Positions 8,626-16,029 of a stretch of 64,000 nucleotides of DNA are shown here, in pieces. The notes under the pieces were generated by a model. It did not search any database, was not told the DNA's origin, and saw nothing but the letters and a program-made list of their open reading frames with translations. Origin of the DNA: Actinomycetes bacterium (GTDB lineage: Bacteria; Actinomycetota; Acidimicrobiia; Acidimicrobiales; RAAP-2); contig JAJZUS010000001.1 in the NCBI GenBank assembly GCA_021848365.1, forward strand, positions 248,001 through 312,000. Reading direction: 5' to 3'. Position 1 is the stretch's first letter, and each line of letters begins with the position of its first letter. Both the position numbers and the translations under genes were made by a program.

Positions 8626-9804
8626 TCAGCCCAGCCGCTCGATCACGGTGGCGTTGGCGAGTCCACCGCCCTCGCACATGGTGAGCAGGCCCCACCGGCC
8701 GCTGGTGCGCTCGAGCTCGTTGAGCAGCGTGGCGGCGAGCTTGGCCCCGGAAGCGCCGAGGGGGTGCCCGAGGGCGATGGCGCCGCCGTTCACGTTGACC
8801 TTGGCGAGGTCGGCGTCGTGCTCCTTCTGCCACGCGAGGACCACCGAGGCGAAGGCCTCGTTGATCTCGACGAGGTCGATGTCGTGGAGCGTGAGCCCGG
8901 CCTTCGCGAGGACCTTGGACGTCGCCGGGATGGGACCGGTCAGCATCGTGACCGGGTCGACGCCGGCGAGGGCGAAGGCGTGGAAGCGGGCGCGCGGGGT
9001 GTAGCCCAACTCGCGGGCGCGCTCCTCGCTCATGATGAGGACCGCCGAGGCGCCGTCGGTGATCTGCGACGAGTTGCCGGCCGTCACCTTGCCCCCCTCG
9101 CGGAAGGCGGGCTTCAGGGCGGCGAGCACCTCGAGCGAGGTGTCCGGGCGGATCCCCTCGTCGGCGACCATCACCTCACCCGTGGGGTTCCCCTCCTCGT
9201 CGAGGATCGGGACGGGGATGATCTCGTTCTCGAAGCGGCCCTCCGCCGTGGCGCGGGCGGCCCGGCGGTGGCTCTCGAGGGAGAAGGCGTCGAGTTCCTC
9301 GCGACTGATGCCCCACTGGTCGGCGATCATCTCGGCCCCGATGCCCTGGCCGCGCAGTCCCCCGACGGGGGCGTAGCGCGCGCTGACGCGCGGTCCGAAC
9401 GGGAATCCCGCGTCCTTGCCGATCGACGAGCCCATGGCCACCCGCGTCATCACCTCGACGCCGGCGGCCACGACCACGTCGTAGGCCCCGGCCATCACGC
9501 CCTGGGCCGCGAAGTGGAGGGCCTGCTGACTGGATCCGCACTGGCGGTCGATCGTGGTGGCGGGGACCGACTCGGGCCACCCGGCCGCGAGCACGGCGTT
9601 ACGACCGACGTTGAAGGCCTGCTCGCCCACCTGGGAGACGCAGCCCATGATCACGTCGTCGACGAGCTCGGGGTCGAGGTCGTTGCGCGAGGCGATGGCC
9701 CGCAGCGCCTCCGAGGCCAGGTCGGCCGAGTGCCACGTGCGCAGCTTCCCGTTGCGCCGACCCCCCGGCGTGCGCACCGCGTCGACAATCACCGCCGTCG
9801 TCAT
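8626..9804 (-). CDS. acetyl-CoA C-acyltransferase (thiolase)
   Basis: Cytosolic thiolase of 392 aa, the usual family length, cleaving 3-ketoacyl-CoA with CoA or condensing two acyl-CoA units. The nucleophile Cys89 lies in DRQCGSSQQ, His347 in ALGHPLGASGAK and the second catalytic Cys377 in CEGGGLA. The start is supported by GAGGAGG 6 nt upstream. The gene stands alone, convergent with crgA and divergent from a hotdog thioesterase gene; both point to fatty-acid degradation, although the direction of the reaction cannot be read from the sequence. Confidence 0.94.
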   Translation of the reverse strand: MTTAVIVDAVRTPGGRRNGKLRTWHSADLASEALRAIASRNDLDPELVDDVIMGCVSQVGEQAFNVGRNAVLAAGWPESVPATTIDRQCGSSQQALHFAAQGVMAGAYDVVVAAGVEVMTRVAMGSSIGKDAGFPFGPRVSARYAPVGGLRGQGIGAEMIADQWGISREELDAFSLESHRRAARATAEGRFENEIIPVPILDEEGNPTGEVMVADEGIRPDTSLEVLAALKPAFREGGKVTAGNSSQITDGASAVLIMSEERARELGYTPRARFHAFALAGVDPVTMLTGPIPATSKVLAKAGLTLHDIDLVEINEAFASVVLAWQKEHDADLAKVNVNGGAIALGHPLGASGAKLAATLLNELERTSGRWGLLTMCEGGGLANATVIERLG

Positions 9805-9848
9805 GGGAACCTCCTCGTCCTGTGGCGAAGCCTAGCGATACCCCGGGG

Positions 9849-9854
9849 TAACCT
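9849..9854 (+). promoter_or_regulatory. -10 hexamer TAACCT, leaderless start
   Basis: TAACCT ends exactly 6 nt before the GTG at 9861, so the mRNA should begin at the start codon. Confidence 0.55.
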
Positions 9855-9860
9855 CGCCCC

Positions 9861-10313
9861 GTGGCGCGCGACATGGACCGCTGGCTCGGGGACGGGGGGA
9901 TGGCCCTGCTGCGCGAGCTCGGAGCCTCGCTCGACGCCTACGGCGTCGACGGGGAGGATCTGGGGTGGGCCGAGGGCGACCTCGAGCCGACGGCGCTCGC
10001 CCTCAACCCCGCCGGGGGCGTCCAGGCGGGCGTCCACGTGACGGTGCTCGACGCCGCGATGAACTTCGCGATCAACGCTGCGCTCGCGAGGGGGGAGCGG
10101 GCCGAGGCCACTCTCGAGATCTCGACCGAGCTCGTGCGCGGCGCGCGGGCGGGCGTGCGGTACCGGTTCCGCGGTGAGGTGGTACGGCTCAGTCGGCGCG
10201 CCGCCTTCGCCGAGGGAACGATCCGTGACCCGGACGGTCAGGTGGTGAGCCGGGCGAGCGCCACGTTCCTCGTTCGGCGGGCCGACGAGGCGGGTCGGGG
10301 GCTGGTCTCCTAG
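9861..10313 (+). CDS. PaaI-type hotdog acyl-CoA thioesterase
   Basis: A 150-aa single hotdog-fold protein of the PaaI/4HBT group, hydrolysing acyl-CoA or aryl-CoA thioesters in the cytosol. The hotdog helix carries NPAGGVQAGVHVTVLDAAM, matching the family pattern in which an Asp or Glu on this helix is catalytic, and the strand TLEISTELVRGARAG follows. The usual HGG motif is replaced by AGV, so the exact chemistry is uncertain. Its last 4 nt overlap the end of the pirin gene on the other strand. Confidence 0.78.
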   Translation: MARDMDRWLGDGGMALLRELGASLDAYGVDGEDLGWAEGDLEPTALALNPAGGVQAGVHVTVLDAAMNFAINAALARGERAEATLEISTELVRGARAGVRYRFRGEVVRLSRRAAFAEGTIRDPDGQVVSRASATFLVRRADEAGRGLVS

Positions 10314-11266
10314 ATGTGCTGGGCCGGGATCTGGCCGAGCCGTCCCGCCTGGTAGTCGTCGAAGGCCTGCTGGAGCTCGTCCCGCGTGTTCATCACGAAG
10401 GGACCGTAGGCGGCGACGGGCTCACGGATCGGCTGACCACCGAGCACGAGCACCTCGAAGGCGGTGGTCCGGGAGTCTTGGTGGTCGGCGGCGGTGAGGG
10501 AGAGGTAGTCCCCGTCGACGTGCACCGCGAGCTGATGCTCGCGGATGGCGTGGTGGTCGGCGCCGACGGTGCCCCGACCGGCGAGGACGTAGGTCAACGC
10601 GTTGTACCCGCTCGACCAGGGCAGCTCGACTCGGGCGCCGGGCATCAGGCTGACGTGGACGAGCGTGATCGGGGTGTGGGTGACGCCCGGGCCGTCGTGT
10701 CCGTCGAGCGCGCCGGCGATGACGCGCACGACGGCGTCACCCTGGGCGTTGGTGAGGAGCGAGACGGCGCGCGCGCCGATGTCCTGGTAGCGCGGGGCGG
10801 TCATCTTGAGGCGCGACGGCAGGTTGACCCAGAGCTGGATGCCGTGGAAGAGGCCCCCCGAGTCGATGAGGGCGTCCGGTGGACGCTCGATGTGGAGGAT
10901 GCCGGCGCCGGCCGTCATCCACTGCGTCGCCCCGTCCTCGATCACGCCGCCGCCCCCGATCGAGTCCTGGTGGAGGAAGGTCCCCTCCATCATGTAGGTG
11001 ACGGTCTCGAAGCCGCGGTGCGGGTGCCACGGCGTGCCCTTGGGCTCGCCCGGTCCGTAGTCGACCTCGCCCATCTGGTCCATGTGGACGAAGGGGTCGA
11101 GCGCCGCGAGGTCGACCCCGGCGAAGGCGCGGTAGACGGGGAATCCCTCACCCTCGAGGCCGCGCGGGGCGGTCGTCACACTGACGACGCGGCGCGGCCG
11201 GTCGATCACGCCCGGGACGCTGAGGCGGGGGAGTTCTAGGGGATTCTCGACGGTGATGGCGGGCAC
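10310..11266 (-). CDS. pirin family protein (cupin quercetinase-like)
   Basis: A bicupin of 318 aa. The N-terminal cupin has the metal-binding pattern GTPWHPHRGFETVTYM followed by HQDSIGG and a further His-Glu pair at HIERPPD, the four-ligand set of pirins. The C-terminal cupin (about 190-300) is the pirin_C domain. Bacterial pirins bind Fe and some oxidise quercetin; others modulate central metabolism. The GTG start is chosen because TAGGCT lies 6 nt upstream of it. No functional partner is adjacent, so the substrate is unknown. Confidence 0.9.
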   Translation of the reverse strand: MPAITVENPLELPRLSVPGVIDRPRRVVSVTTAPRGLEGEGFPVYRAFAGVDLAALDPFVHMDQMGEVDYGPGEPKGTPWHPHRGFETVTYMMEGTFLHQDSIGGGGVIEDGATQWMTAGAGILHIERPPDALIDSGGLFHGIQLWVNLPSRLKMTAPRYQDIGARAVSLLTNAQGDAVVRVIAGALDGHDGPGVTHTPITLVHVSLMPGARVELPWSSGYNALTYVLAGRGTVGADHHAIREHQLAVHVDGDYLSLTAADHQDSRTTAFEVLVLGGQPIREPVAAYGPFVMNTRDELQQAFDDYQAGRLGQIPAQHI

Positions 11267-11272
11267 TCCGCC

Positions 11273-11278
11273 AGCCTA
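11273..11278 (-). promoter_or_regulatory. -10 hexamer TAGGCT before pirin gene
   Basis: TAGGCT on the minus strand ends 6 nt before the GTG of the pirin gene, the spacing expected for a leaderless transcript. Confidence 0.5.
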
Positions 11279-11319
11279 CGGGTCGCTCTCGCGGGCTCTT
11301 CCGGTACCCGGCGGACGCC

Positions 11320-11934
11320 TCAATCGGTGCGGAGCGAGAAGAGCGCGGGGTCGACCGCGATGAAGAGGGCCTCGCCGTCGGCGACGTGGATCTCGCCGGC
11401 GTCGATCCGAGCGCGGATGGTCAGCTTGCGGTCGTCGCGGGCTTCGAGCCAGGCACGCGCCCGCACCGGGACCCCGATCGGGGCGGCGTCGCGGTAGTCG
11501 ATGCGCAACCAGCCGGTGAGGGCGAAGATGGCGTGACGGGCGAGCACGTAGCCCATGGTCTCGTCGACGAGCGTCGCGAGGATGCCGCCGTGGCTCCGAC
11601 CCGGAGCGCCCTCGAAGGCGCGACCGATCGTGACCTCCATGACGGCCACGTCGTCCTCGTACCAGTGCTGCGCGCCGAGTCCCATCGGATTGGCCGGACC
11701 GGCCACCACCGCGTCGTTCGCGAGGGAGCGGTGGAAGGCCGTGACGTCCGACTCGACGCCGGCTCCGTCGTCGGAGCGCCGACGAGGCCGTCCCCGGCGG
11801 ACGTCGCCGAGCAGTCCCTCGATCGTCTCGGCGAGAGCGTCGAGGTCGTCGTCGTCGAGCTCGTGGTCGACGAAGTCGTGCCCGAGAGCCCGCAGCGCGC
11901 GGGCGACGCGCGCCCGGCGCTCGGCGGTGGTCAC
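11320..11934 (-). CDS. hotdog-fold thioesterase with N-terminal helical extension
   Basis: A 204-aa protein. The C-terminal part (about 85-200) is a PaaI/4HBT hotdog domain with the helix motif SHGGILATLVDETMGYVLA, where the Asp/Glu pair suits catalysis. About 80 residues precede it, rich in Arg, Asp and Glu, beginning VTTAERRARVARALRALG. I set the start at the GTG whose codon overlaps the aminotransferase stop (GTGA); the open frame continues upstream only as an antisense-like reading of the aminotransferase. The coupling suggests co-expression with the aminotransferase. Thioester substrate unknown. Confidence 0.82.
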   Translation of the reverse strand: MTTAERRARVARALRALGHDFVDHELDDDDLDALAETIEGLLGDVRRGRPRRRSDDGAGVESDVTAFHRSLANDAVVAGPANPMGLGAQHWYEDDVAVMEVTIGRAFEGAPGRSHGGILATLVDETMGYVLARHAIFALTGWLRIDYRDAAPIGVPVRARAWLEARDDRKLTIRARIDAGEIHVADGEALFIAVDPALFSLRTD

Positions 11935-13274
11935 GACCCCGTGTAGAAGCGGTCGGCCACGGCGAGGGCTCGGTCGAGCCGCGCGAGGCCGTCCCGCACC
12001 TCCGCCTCGCTGATGGTGCACGGCGGAACGACGTGCAGGCGGTTGTAGTTCGCGAAGATGAGGAGCCCCTCGGCGCGAGCCGCCGCGATCACCTCGTTCA
12101 TGGCCGGAGAGCTCGACCCGTAGGGGGCGAGGGGCTCCTTGGTGGCCCGGTCGGTGACGAGGTCGATGGCGAAGAAGACGCCGAGGCCCCGCACGTCGCC
12201 CATCGAGGGGTGGCGCTCCGCCATCTCTGCGAGGGTCGGTCGGATCACCTCGTCGCCCAGGCGACGGGCGTGCTCGACGACCCCGTCCCGCTCCATCACC
12301 TCGATGGTGGCGACGGCCGACGCGCAGGCCAGCGGGTGCCCGGAGTAGGTGAGGCCGCCCGGGTAGACGCGGTCGGCGAACGAGGCGGCGACCGTCTCCG
12401 AGAGGACGACGCCACCCAGGGGTACGTAGCCCGAGTTCACGCCCTTGGCGAAGGTGACGAGGTCGGGCGTCACGCCGAAGTGCTCGTAGGCGAACCAGGC
12501 CCCGGTCCGGCCGAAGCCGGCCATCACCTCGTCGGCGATGTAGACGATGCCGTAGCGGTCGCAGATCTCGCGCACCCCCGCGAGGAATCCCGGCGGCGGG
12601 ACCATGATGCCCGCCGTGCCCGGGATGGTCTCGAGGATGATCGCGGCGATCGTCGAGGGACCCTCGAAGCGGATCGTCTGCTCGAGGCTGGCGAGGGCGC
12701 GGGCGCTCTCCTCCTCGGGGCTCGACGCGTAGTACTCCGAGCGGTAGAGGAAGGGGCCGAAGAAGTGCACGACTCCCGCCGACCCCAGGTCGTTGGGCCA
12801 CCGACGCGGGTCACCCGTCAGGTTGATCGACATCGTCGTCGCCCCGTGGTAGCTGCGGTACGCGGCGATGACCTTGTGCCGACCGGTGTGCAGGCGGGCC
12901 ATGCGCACGGCGTGCTCGTTCGCCTCGGTGCCGCCGTTGGTGAAGAAGACCTTCGCGGCGCCCTCGAAGGAGTGGTCGAGGATGAGCTCGGCCGCGCGGT
13001 AGCGCGACTCGTACCCGTGCTGGGGGGCGATGGTGCACAGCTGCGCCGCCTGGGCCTGGATGGCGGCCACGACGTCGGGGTGCTGGTGCCCGAGGTTGGT
13101 GTTCACCAGCTGGGAGGAGAAGTCGAGCAGCGTGGTGCCGTCCTCAAGGGTGAGCGTCGAGCCCTGGGCGCTGCGCACCATCATCGGGTTGAGGGTGTTC
13201 TGGGCCGACCAGGAGTGGAAGACCGAGGCCTTCTCGCGCTCCACGCTGGTCAGGCCATCACGGTTCGTCGTCAT
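11931..13274 (-). CDS. class III (omega) aminotransferase
   Basis: PLP-dependent aminotransferase of 447 aa. The PLP lysine is Lys277 in VTFAKGVNSGY; other family marks are FTNGGTEANEHAVRMARLH, the Asp of YIADEVMAGFGRTG and GGLTYSGHPLACAS. The closest subfamily by eye is that of taurine/beta-alanine/omega-amino acid:pyruvate transaminases (VFHSWSAQNTLNPMM near the N-terminus), which move an amino group from an omega-amine to pyruvate. Substrate cannot be fixed from sequence. It is the first gene of a two-gene operon with a thioesterase; GAGGA lies about 8 nt before the ATG. Confidence 0.92.
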   Translation of the reverse strand: MTTNRDGLTSVEREKASVFHSWSAQNTLNPMMVRSAQGSTLTLEDGTTLLDFSSQLVNTNLGHQHPDVVAAIQAQAAQLCTIAPQHGYESRYRAAELILDHSFEGAAKVFFTNGGTEANEHAVRMARLHTGRHKVIAAYRSYHGATTMSINLTGDPRRWPNDLGSAGVVHFFGPFLYRSEYYASSPEEESARALASLEQTIRFEGPSTIAAIILETIPGTAGIMVPPPGFLAGVREICDRYGIVYIADEVMAGFGRTGAWFAYEHFGVTPDLVTFAKGVNSGYVPLGGVVLSETVAASFADRVYPGGLTYSGHPLACASAVATIEVMERDGVVEHARRLGDEVIRPTLAEMAERHPSMGDVRGLGVFFAIDLVTDRATKEPLAPYGSSSPAMNEVIAAARAEGLLIFANYNRLHVVPPCTISEAEVRDGLARLDRALAVADRFYTGS

Positions 13275-13347
13275 GGATATCGTCCTCGAGTCTCGCCGTC
13301 GACGCTACCAATAGCCGCCACGGTCGCGGTTCTCCCCTTAAACGCGG

Positions 13348-13373
13348 CTAAGAGACGGCGCACGAACTCTTAG
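13348..13373. promoter_or_regulatory. inverted repeat CTAAGAG-N12-CTCTTAG
   Basis: Perfect 7-bp arms (13348-13354 and 13367-13373) in the 188-bp gap between the leftward aminotransferase operon and the rightward secreted protein gene. Its place in a divergent promoter region fits an operator; no regulator can be named. Confidence 0.35.
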
Positions 13374-13462
13374 TGATGCTTTAGCGCGACCACAGGCCCC
13401 TCCCAGGGAGACCCGCGACACTGGTCAGGTCTCGATCCCGAGCCCGCAGAAAAGAGGACCCG

Positions 13463-14011
13463 ATGTACCGCTCCACCGCCAAGAAGGCCAAGTTCGCCGG
13501 CACGTGGGCGCTCGCCGCCCTGGCCGCCGTGGGCGTCGGAGCCGTCGCCGCCCGCGCCGTCGCTCCGTCGGCCGCTTCGCACGCGGCGGCCCCCGCCCCC
13601 GCCACGGCCACCACGGGGAGCGCCACGACGGCCGCGGCGACCGTGACCCCGGTGGTGGCGACCGCCGTCGCGGCCACTCCGGCCACCACTCCCGTCGTGC
13701 GCACGGCCGCCGTCTCGACGCACGTCGCGGTGACGTCCGAGACCGTGGTCGCGGTGACTCCCTCGTCCCTCACGGTCCGCACCGCCGCGGGCACCACGTC
13801 GACGTACGGAGTGACCTCCGCGACCATGGTGCTCCAGGGCCGCTCGCGCGTCTCCTTCAGCGCCGTTCACCCCGGTAGCACCGTCTTCGTCGTCCCCTCC
13901 GCCACCAACGCGAGCCTCGCTCAGACGATCGGGATCCTCCCCTCGACCGGTGAGCACGAGGGCTCCGGCGACGGCGGCGGTGGCGACGGCGGCTTCGGCG
14001 GCGACAACTAG
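13463..14011 (+). CDS. secreted Ala/Thr-rich protein, DUF5666-like
   Basis: A 182-aa exported protein of unknown function. A basic N-terminus and hydrophobic segment (about 10-35) form a signal peptide or anchor. A low-complexity Ala/Thr stretch runs to about residue 90, then a compact beta-rich domain (about 92-160) of the type TVVAVTPSSLTVRTAAG and SVHPGSTVFVV-like strands resembles the DUF5666 fold. The tail is Gly/Asp-rich (GDGGGGDGGFGGDN), suggestive of metal binding or a flexible surface tail. A strong hairpin follows the stop. Preceded by a GAGGA-type ribosome site. Confidence 0.72.
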   Translation: MYRSTAKKAKFAGTWALAALAAVGVGAVAARAVAPSAASHAAAPAPATATTGSATTAAATVTPVVATAVAATPATTPVVRTAAVSTHVAVTSETVVAVTPSSLTVRTAAGTTSTYGVTSATMVLQGRSRVSFSAVHPGSTVFVVPSATNASLAQTIGILPSTGEHEGSGDGGGGDGGFGGDN

Positions 14012-14013
14012 AC

Positions 14014-14050
14014 CGATCGGCCCGCCCCACCCCCCGGGGCGGGCCGATCG
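14014..14050 (+). terminator. 15-bp hairpin after the secreted-protein gene
   Basis: A perfect 15-bp inverted repeat (14014-14028 with 14036-14050, core CGATCGGCCCGCCCC) starts 2 nt after the stop codon. No T-run follows, so it is a GC-type terminator or mRNA stabiliser. Confidence 0.6.
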
Positions 14051-14127
14051 CGTCGGCCGTGGTGAATCCTGAGAAACTGAAATCCACCATACGAATTGTT
14101 AAGAAATTGTTGTTACCCTTCGCGCAC

Positions 14128-14149
14128 GCCCGGGACGTAAGTCCCGGGC
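14128..14149 (+). promoter_or_regulatory. 9-bp hairpin with GTAA loop in 5' leader
   Basis: GCCCGGGAC-GTAA-GTCCCGGGC (GNRA-type tetraloop) lies 6 nt upstream of the GTG start of the OmpA-domain protein gene, at the position of the ribosome binding site. AT-rich DNA with TTGTTAAGAA lies just upstream and may hold the promoter. It could limit translation initiation; I cannot match it to a known riboswitch. Confidence 0.35.
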
Positions 14150-14155
14150 CCCGGC

Positions 14156-16015
14156 GTGGAGGTGGTGGTGGCAGTACGGGACGATCGCGAGAGGCGCGAC
14201 CGAGCGATCCTCACTGCCGCGTGGTCGCGGCGTCTCGCGCGTGCCACCGCAACCCTCGCTTTGGCCGGCGCGGTGGTGGCACTCCCGGTGGGCGTCGCGA
14301 GCGCACACGGACGCGACGGTGGATCATCCTGGACGTCCCCGACGGGTGACGGTGGCGCAAGCCGCCAACCCGGCGGAGGGCGCCAGGGCGACGGCCCGGC
14401 TCCCGTACCGACCCCGGTCTCGACGACCGACGGAGTTCCGACCGATGGCGGACCGAGTGGTCCGCGTGACGGGAGTGCTCCCTCGCCGACTCCGGTCTCG
14501 ACGTCCGGCGGGGTCGCCATCGGTGGTGGTCCGAGCATCCCGAGTGACGGGAGAGGTCCCACGTCGACGCCGGTCTCGACGACGGGTGGAGCCCCGACTG
14601 GTGGCGGATCGAGCGCCCCGAATGACGGCCGGGGACCCGTACCGACGGACGGCGGATCTGACGGCCCGGTCGGTCCATCCCAGCCGCCGACGGTCACCTT
14701 CGTCGGGGCGAGCGCGACGGGCGGCGGCACGTACGTCGCCGTGATCACCGCGCCGAACGGCTACACGCCCGTGGCGTCGCTCAGCACCGGAACACCGGCC
14801 CCATTCTCGTATTCCGCCAGCGGATCGGCGGGCTGCTCGATCGCTGCGGTCGGTGGTCCCGTGCAGTACGCGAGCGCCGGGACGTGCGTCGTGGTCGCGA
14901 CGACCACGGTCGCGACCTCGACGACCGACGGCGACGAGATGTCGACGCTCGACGCGTCCTCGATCGCCGGAACGCTCGTTCTCACGGTGCTGCCCGCGTC
15001 GCGCTCGATCACTCTCGCGGGGGGATCCGCCACGGTCGGTGACGTCGTGACCCTCGCGGCTCGGTACGTCGGTGGCGGCGTGGTGACCTACGCCCTGGCT
15101 CCCGGATCGACCGCGGGGTGCCAACTGGGTGCTGCTCAACTCACCGCGGCGACCCCCGCCACGTGCAACGTGGTGGCGTCGCTCTCGTCGTCCGGCCTCG
15201 ACGGACCCGCCGTCTCCGAACCCGCCACCTTCACCTTCTCGAGCCCGCCGGTCGTCGTCTCCCCGCCTCCGGTGACGCCGCCGCCGCCGGTCGTCGTCTC
15301 CCCGCCTCCGGTGACGCCCGCGCCCCGCCTCGCTCCACTCACGGTGTTCGTCACGAGCGAGGTCGTGACTGAGGGCCACCCGATCCTCGTGAGCGCGGAG
15401 GTGTCGGGCGCACTCGCGGGTGACGCCGTGAGCGTCGCTCGGGTCACCCTGACCTACACCGGGGAGGGCGGTCACGCCTACGGCCCGAGCGGGACGCCGC
15501 CCCAGGTACCGGGCACCTACCGGGTGACGCCGTCGCGCGCGACGCTCGAGATCAGCCCGTCCGCGGACGCCGCTCGGTACGCGTCGACCGTGCGCTACGT
15601 CGCCGGGACCCTGGTGGTCGACGCCAAGGTGCGGGCCGTGCGGGTGGCCCCGGTGATCGCCCCGGCGCGCCGTTTCGTCATCGACCCCTTCCCCGAGGGC
15701 TCGTACCAGCTCACGCCCTCGCTCGTTCGCCAGGTGCGTACCATCGCCGAGGTGATCCGTCGTGACGGCTATCGCCACGTCACGATCACGGGCTACACCG
15801 ACAACGTCTTCACCCCGGCCTTCAACGCACTCCTCGACGAGATGCGCGCTCGCTCGGTGGGTGACCTGCTCCGCTCCGAGCTCCAGGCCCTCGGCGTACG
15901 CGGGGTCGGTCTCGCCGAGACGTCGAGTCGAACGGGCGGCTCCGTCGCGAGCAACACGACCGCGGCGGGCCGGGCGCTCAACCGACGCGTCGTCGTGGTC
16001 GTCACGGTCCACTGA
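14156..16015 (+). CDS. secreted repeat protein with C-terminal OmpA/MotB domain
   Basis: A 619-aa exported protein. A long basic N-terminus leads to a signal segment (about 32-50, ending VGVASAHG). Residues 81-158 are three 26-residue Pro/Gly/Thr-rich repeats around TPVSTTGG. Ig-like segments with paired Cys fill about 175-360, then a Pro-Val hinge (two copies of PPVVVSPPPVTP), an MBG-like domain with VTLTYTGEGG, and a C-terminal OmpA-like peptidoglycan-binding domain (about 505-619: VTITGYTDN, TTAAGRALNRRVVV). It probably sits in the wall, tethered to peptidoglycan. The GTG at 14156 is the most upstream candidate; several in-frame GTGs follow within 15 nt. It is followed 15 nt later by a propeller/membrane protein gene, likely in one operon. 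Confidence 0.8.
   Translation: MEVVVAVRDDRERRDRAILTAAWSRRLARATATLALAGAVVALPVGVASAHGRDGGSSWTSPTGDGGASRQPGGGRQGDGPAPVPTPVSTTDGVPTDGGPSGPRDGSAPSPTPVSTSGGVAIGGGPSIPSDGRGPTSTPVSTTGGAPTGGGSSAPNDGRGPVPTDGGSDGPVGPSQPPTVTFVGASATGGGTYVAVITAPNGYTPVASLSTGTPAPFSYSASGSAGCSIAAVGGPVQYASAGTCVVVATTTVATSTTDGDEMSTLDASSIAGTLVLTVLPASRSITLAGGSATVGDVVTLAARYVGGGVVTYALAPGSTAGCQLGAAQLTAATPATCNVVASLSSSGLDGPAVSEPATFTFSSPPVVVSPPPVTPPPPVVVSPPPVTPAPRLAPLTVFVTSEVVTEGHPILVSAEVSGALAGDAVSVARVTLTYTGEGGHAYGPSGTPPQVPGTYRVTPSRATLEISPSADAARYASTVRYVAGTLVVDAKVRAVRVAPVIAPARRFVIDPFPEGSYQLTPSLVRQVRTIAEVIRRDGYRHVTITGYTDNVFTPAFNALLDEMRARSVGDLLRSELQALGVRGVGLAETSSRTGGSVASNTTAAGRALNRRVVVVVTVH
14396..14629 (+). repeat. three 78-bp tandem repeats inside CDS
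   Basis: Three imperfect 78-bp units, each encoding 26 residues centred on TPVST[TS]xG, plus a partial fourth unit to about 14665. Period and frame are kept, so they change only repeat number of the surface stalk. Confidence 0.75.
15245..15315 (+). repeat. two 36-bp tandem repeats encoding a Pro-rich hinge
   Basis: Nearly identical 36-bp units (15245-15280, 15281-15315) encoding PPVVVSPPPVTP twice, linking the Ig-like part to the C-terminal half of the OmpA-domain protein. Confidence 0.8.
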
Positions 16016-16029
16016 GAGCGGGTCGATCG

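Noticed and set aside
14101-14155. Riboswitch (c-di-GMP or c-di-AMP) in front of the OmpA-domain gene
   Set aside because: Only one hairpin with a GTAA loop is clear; I could not build the conserved core of either class. A covariance search (Infernal, GEMM and ydaO models) would decide.
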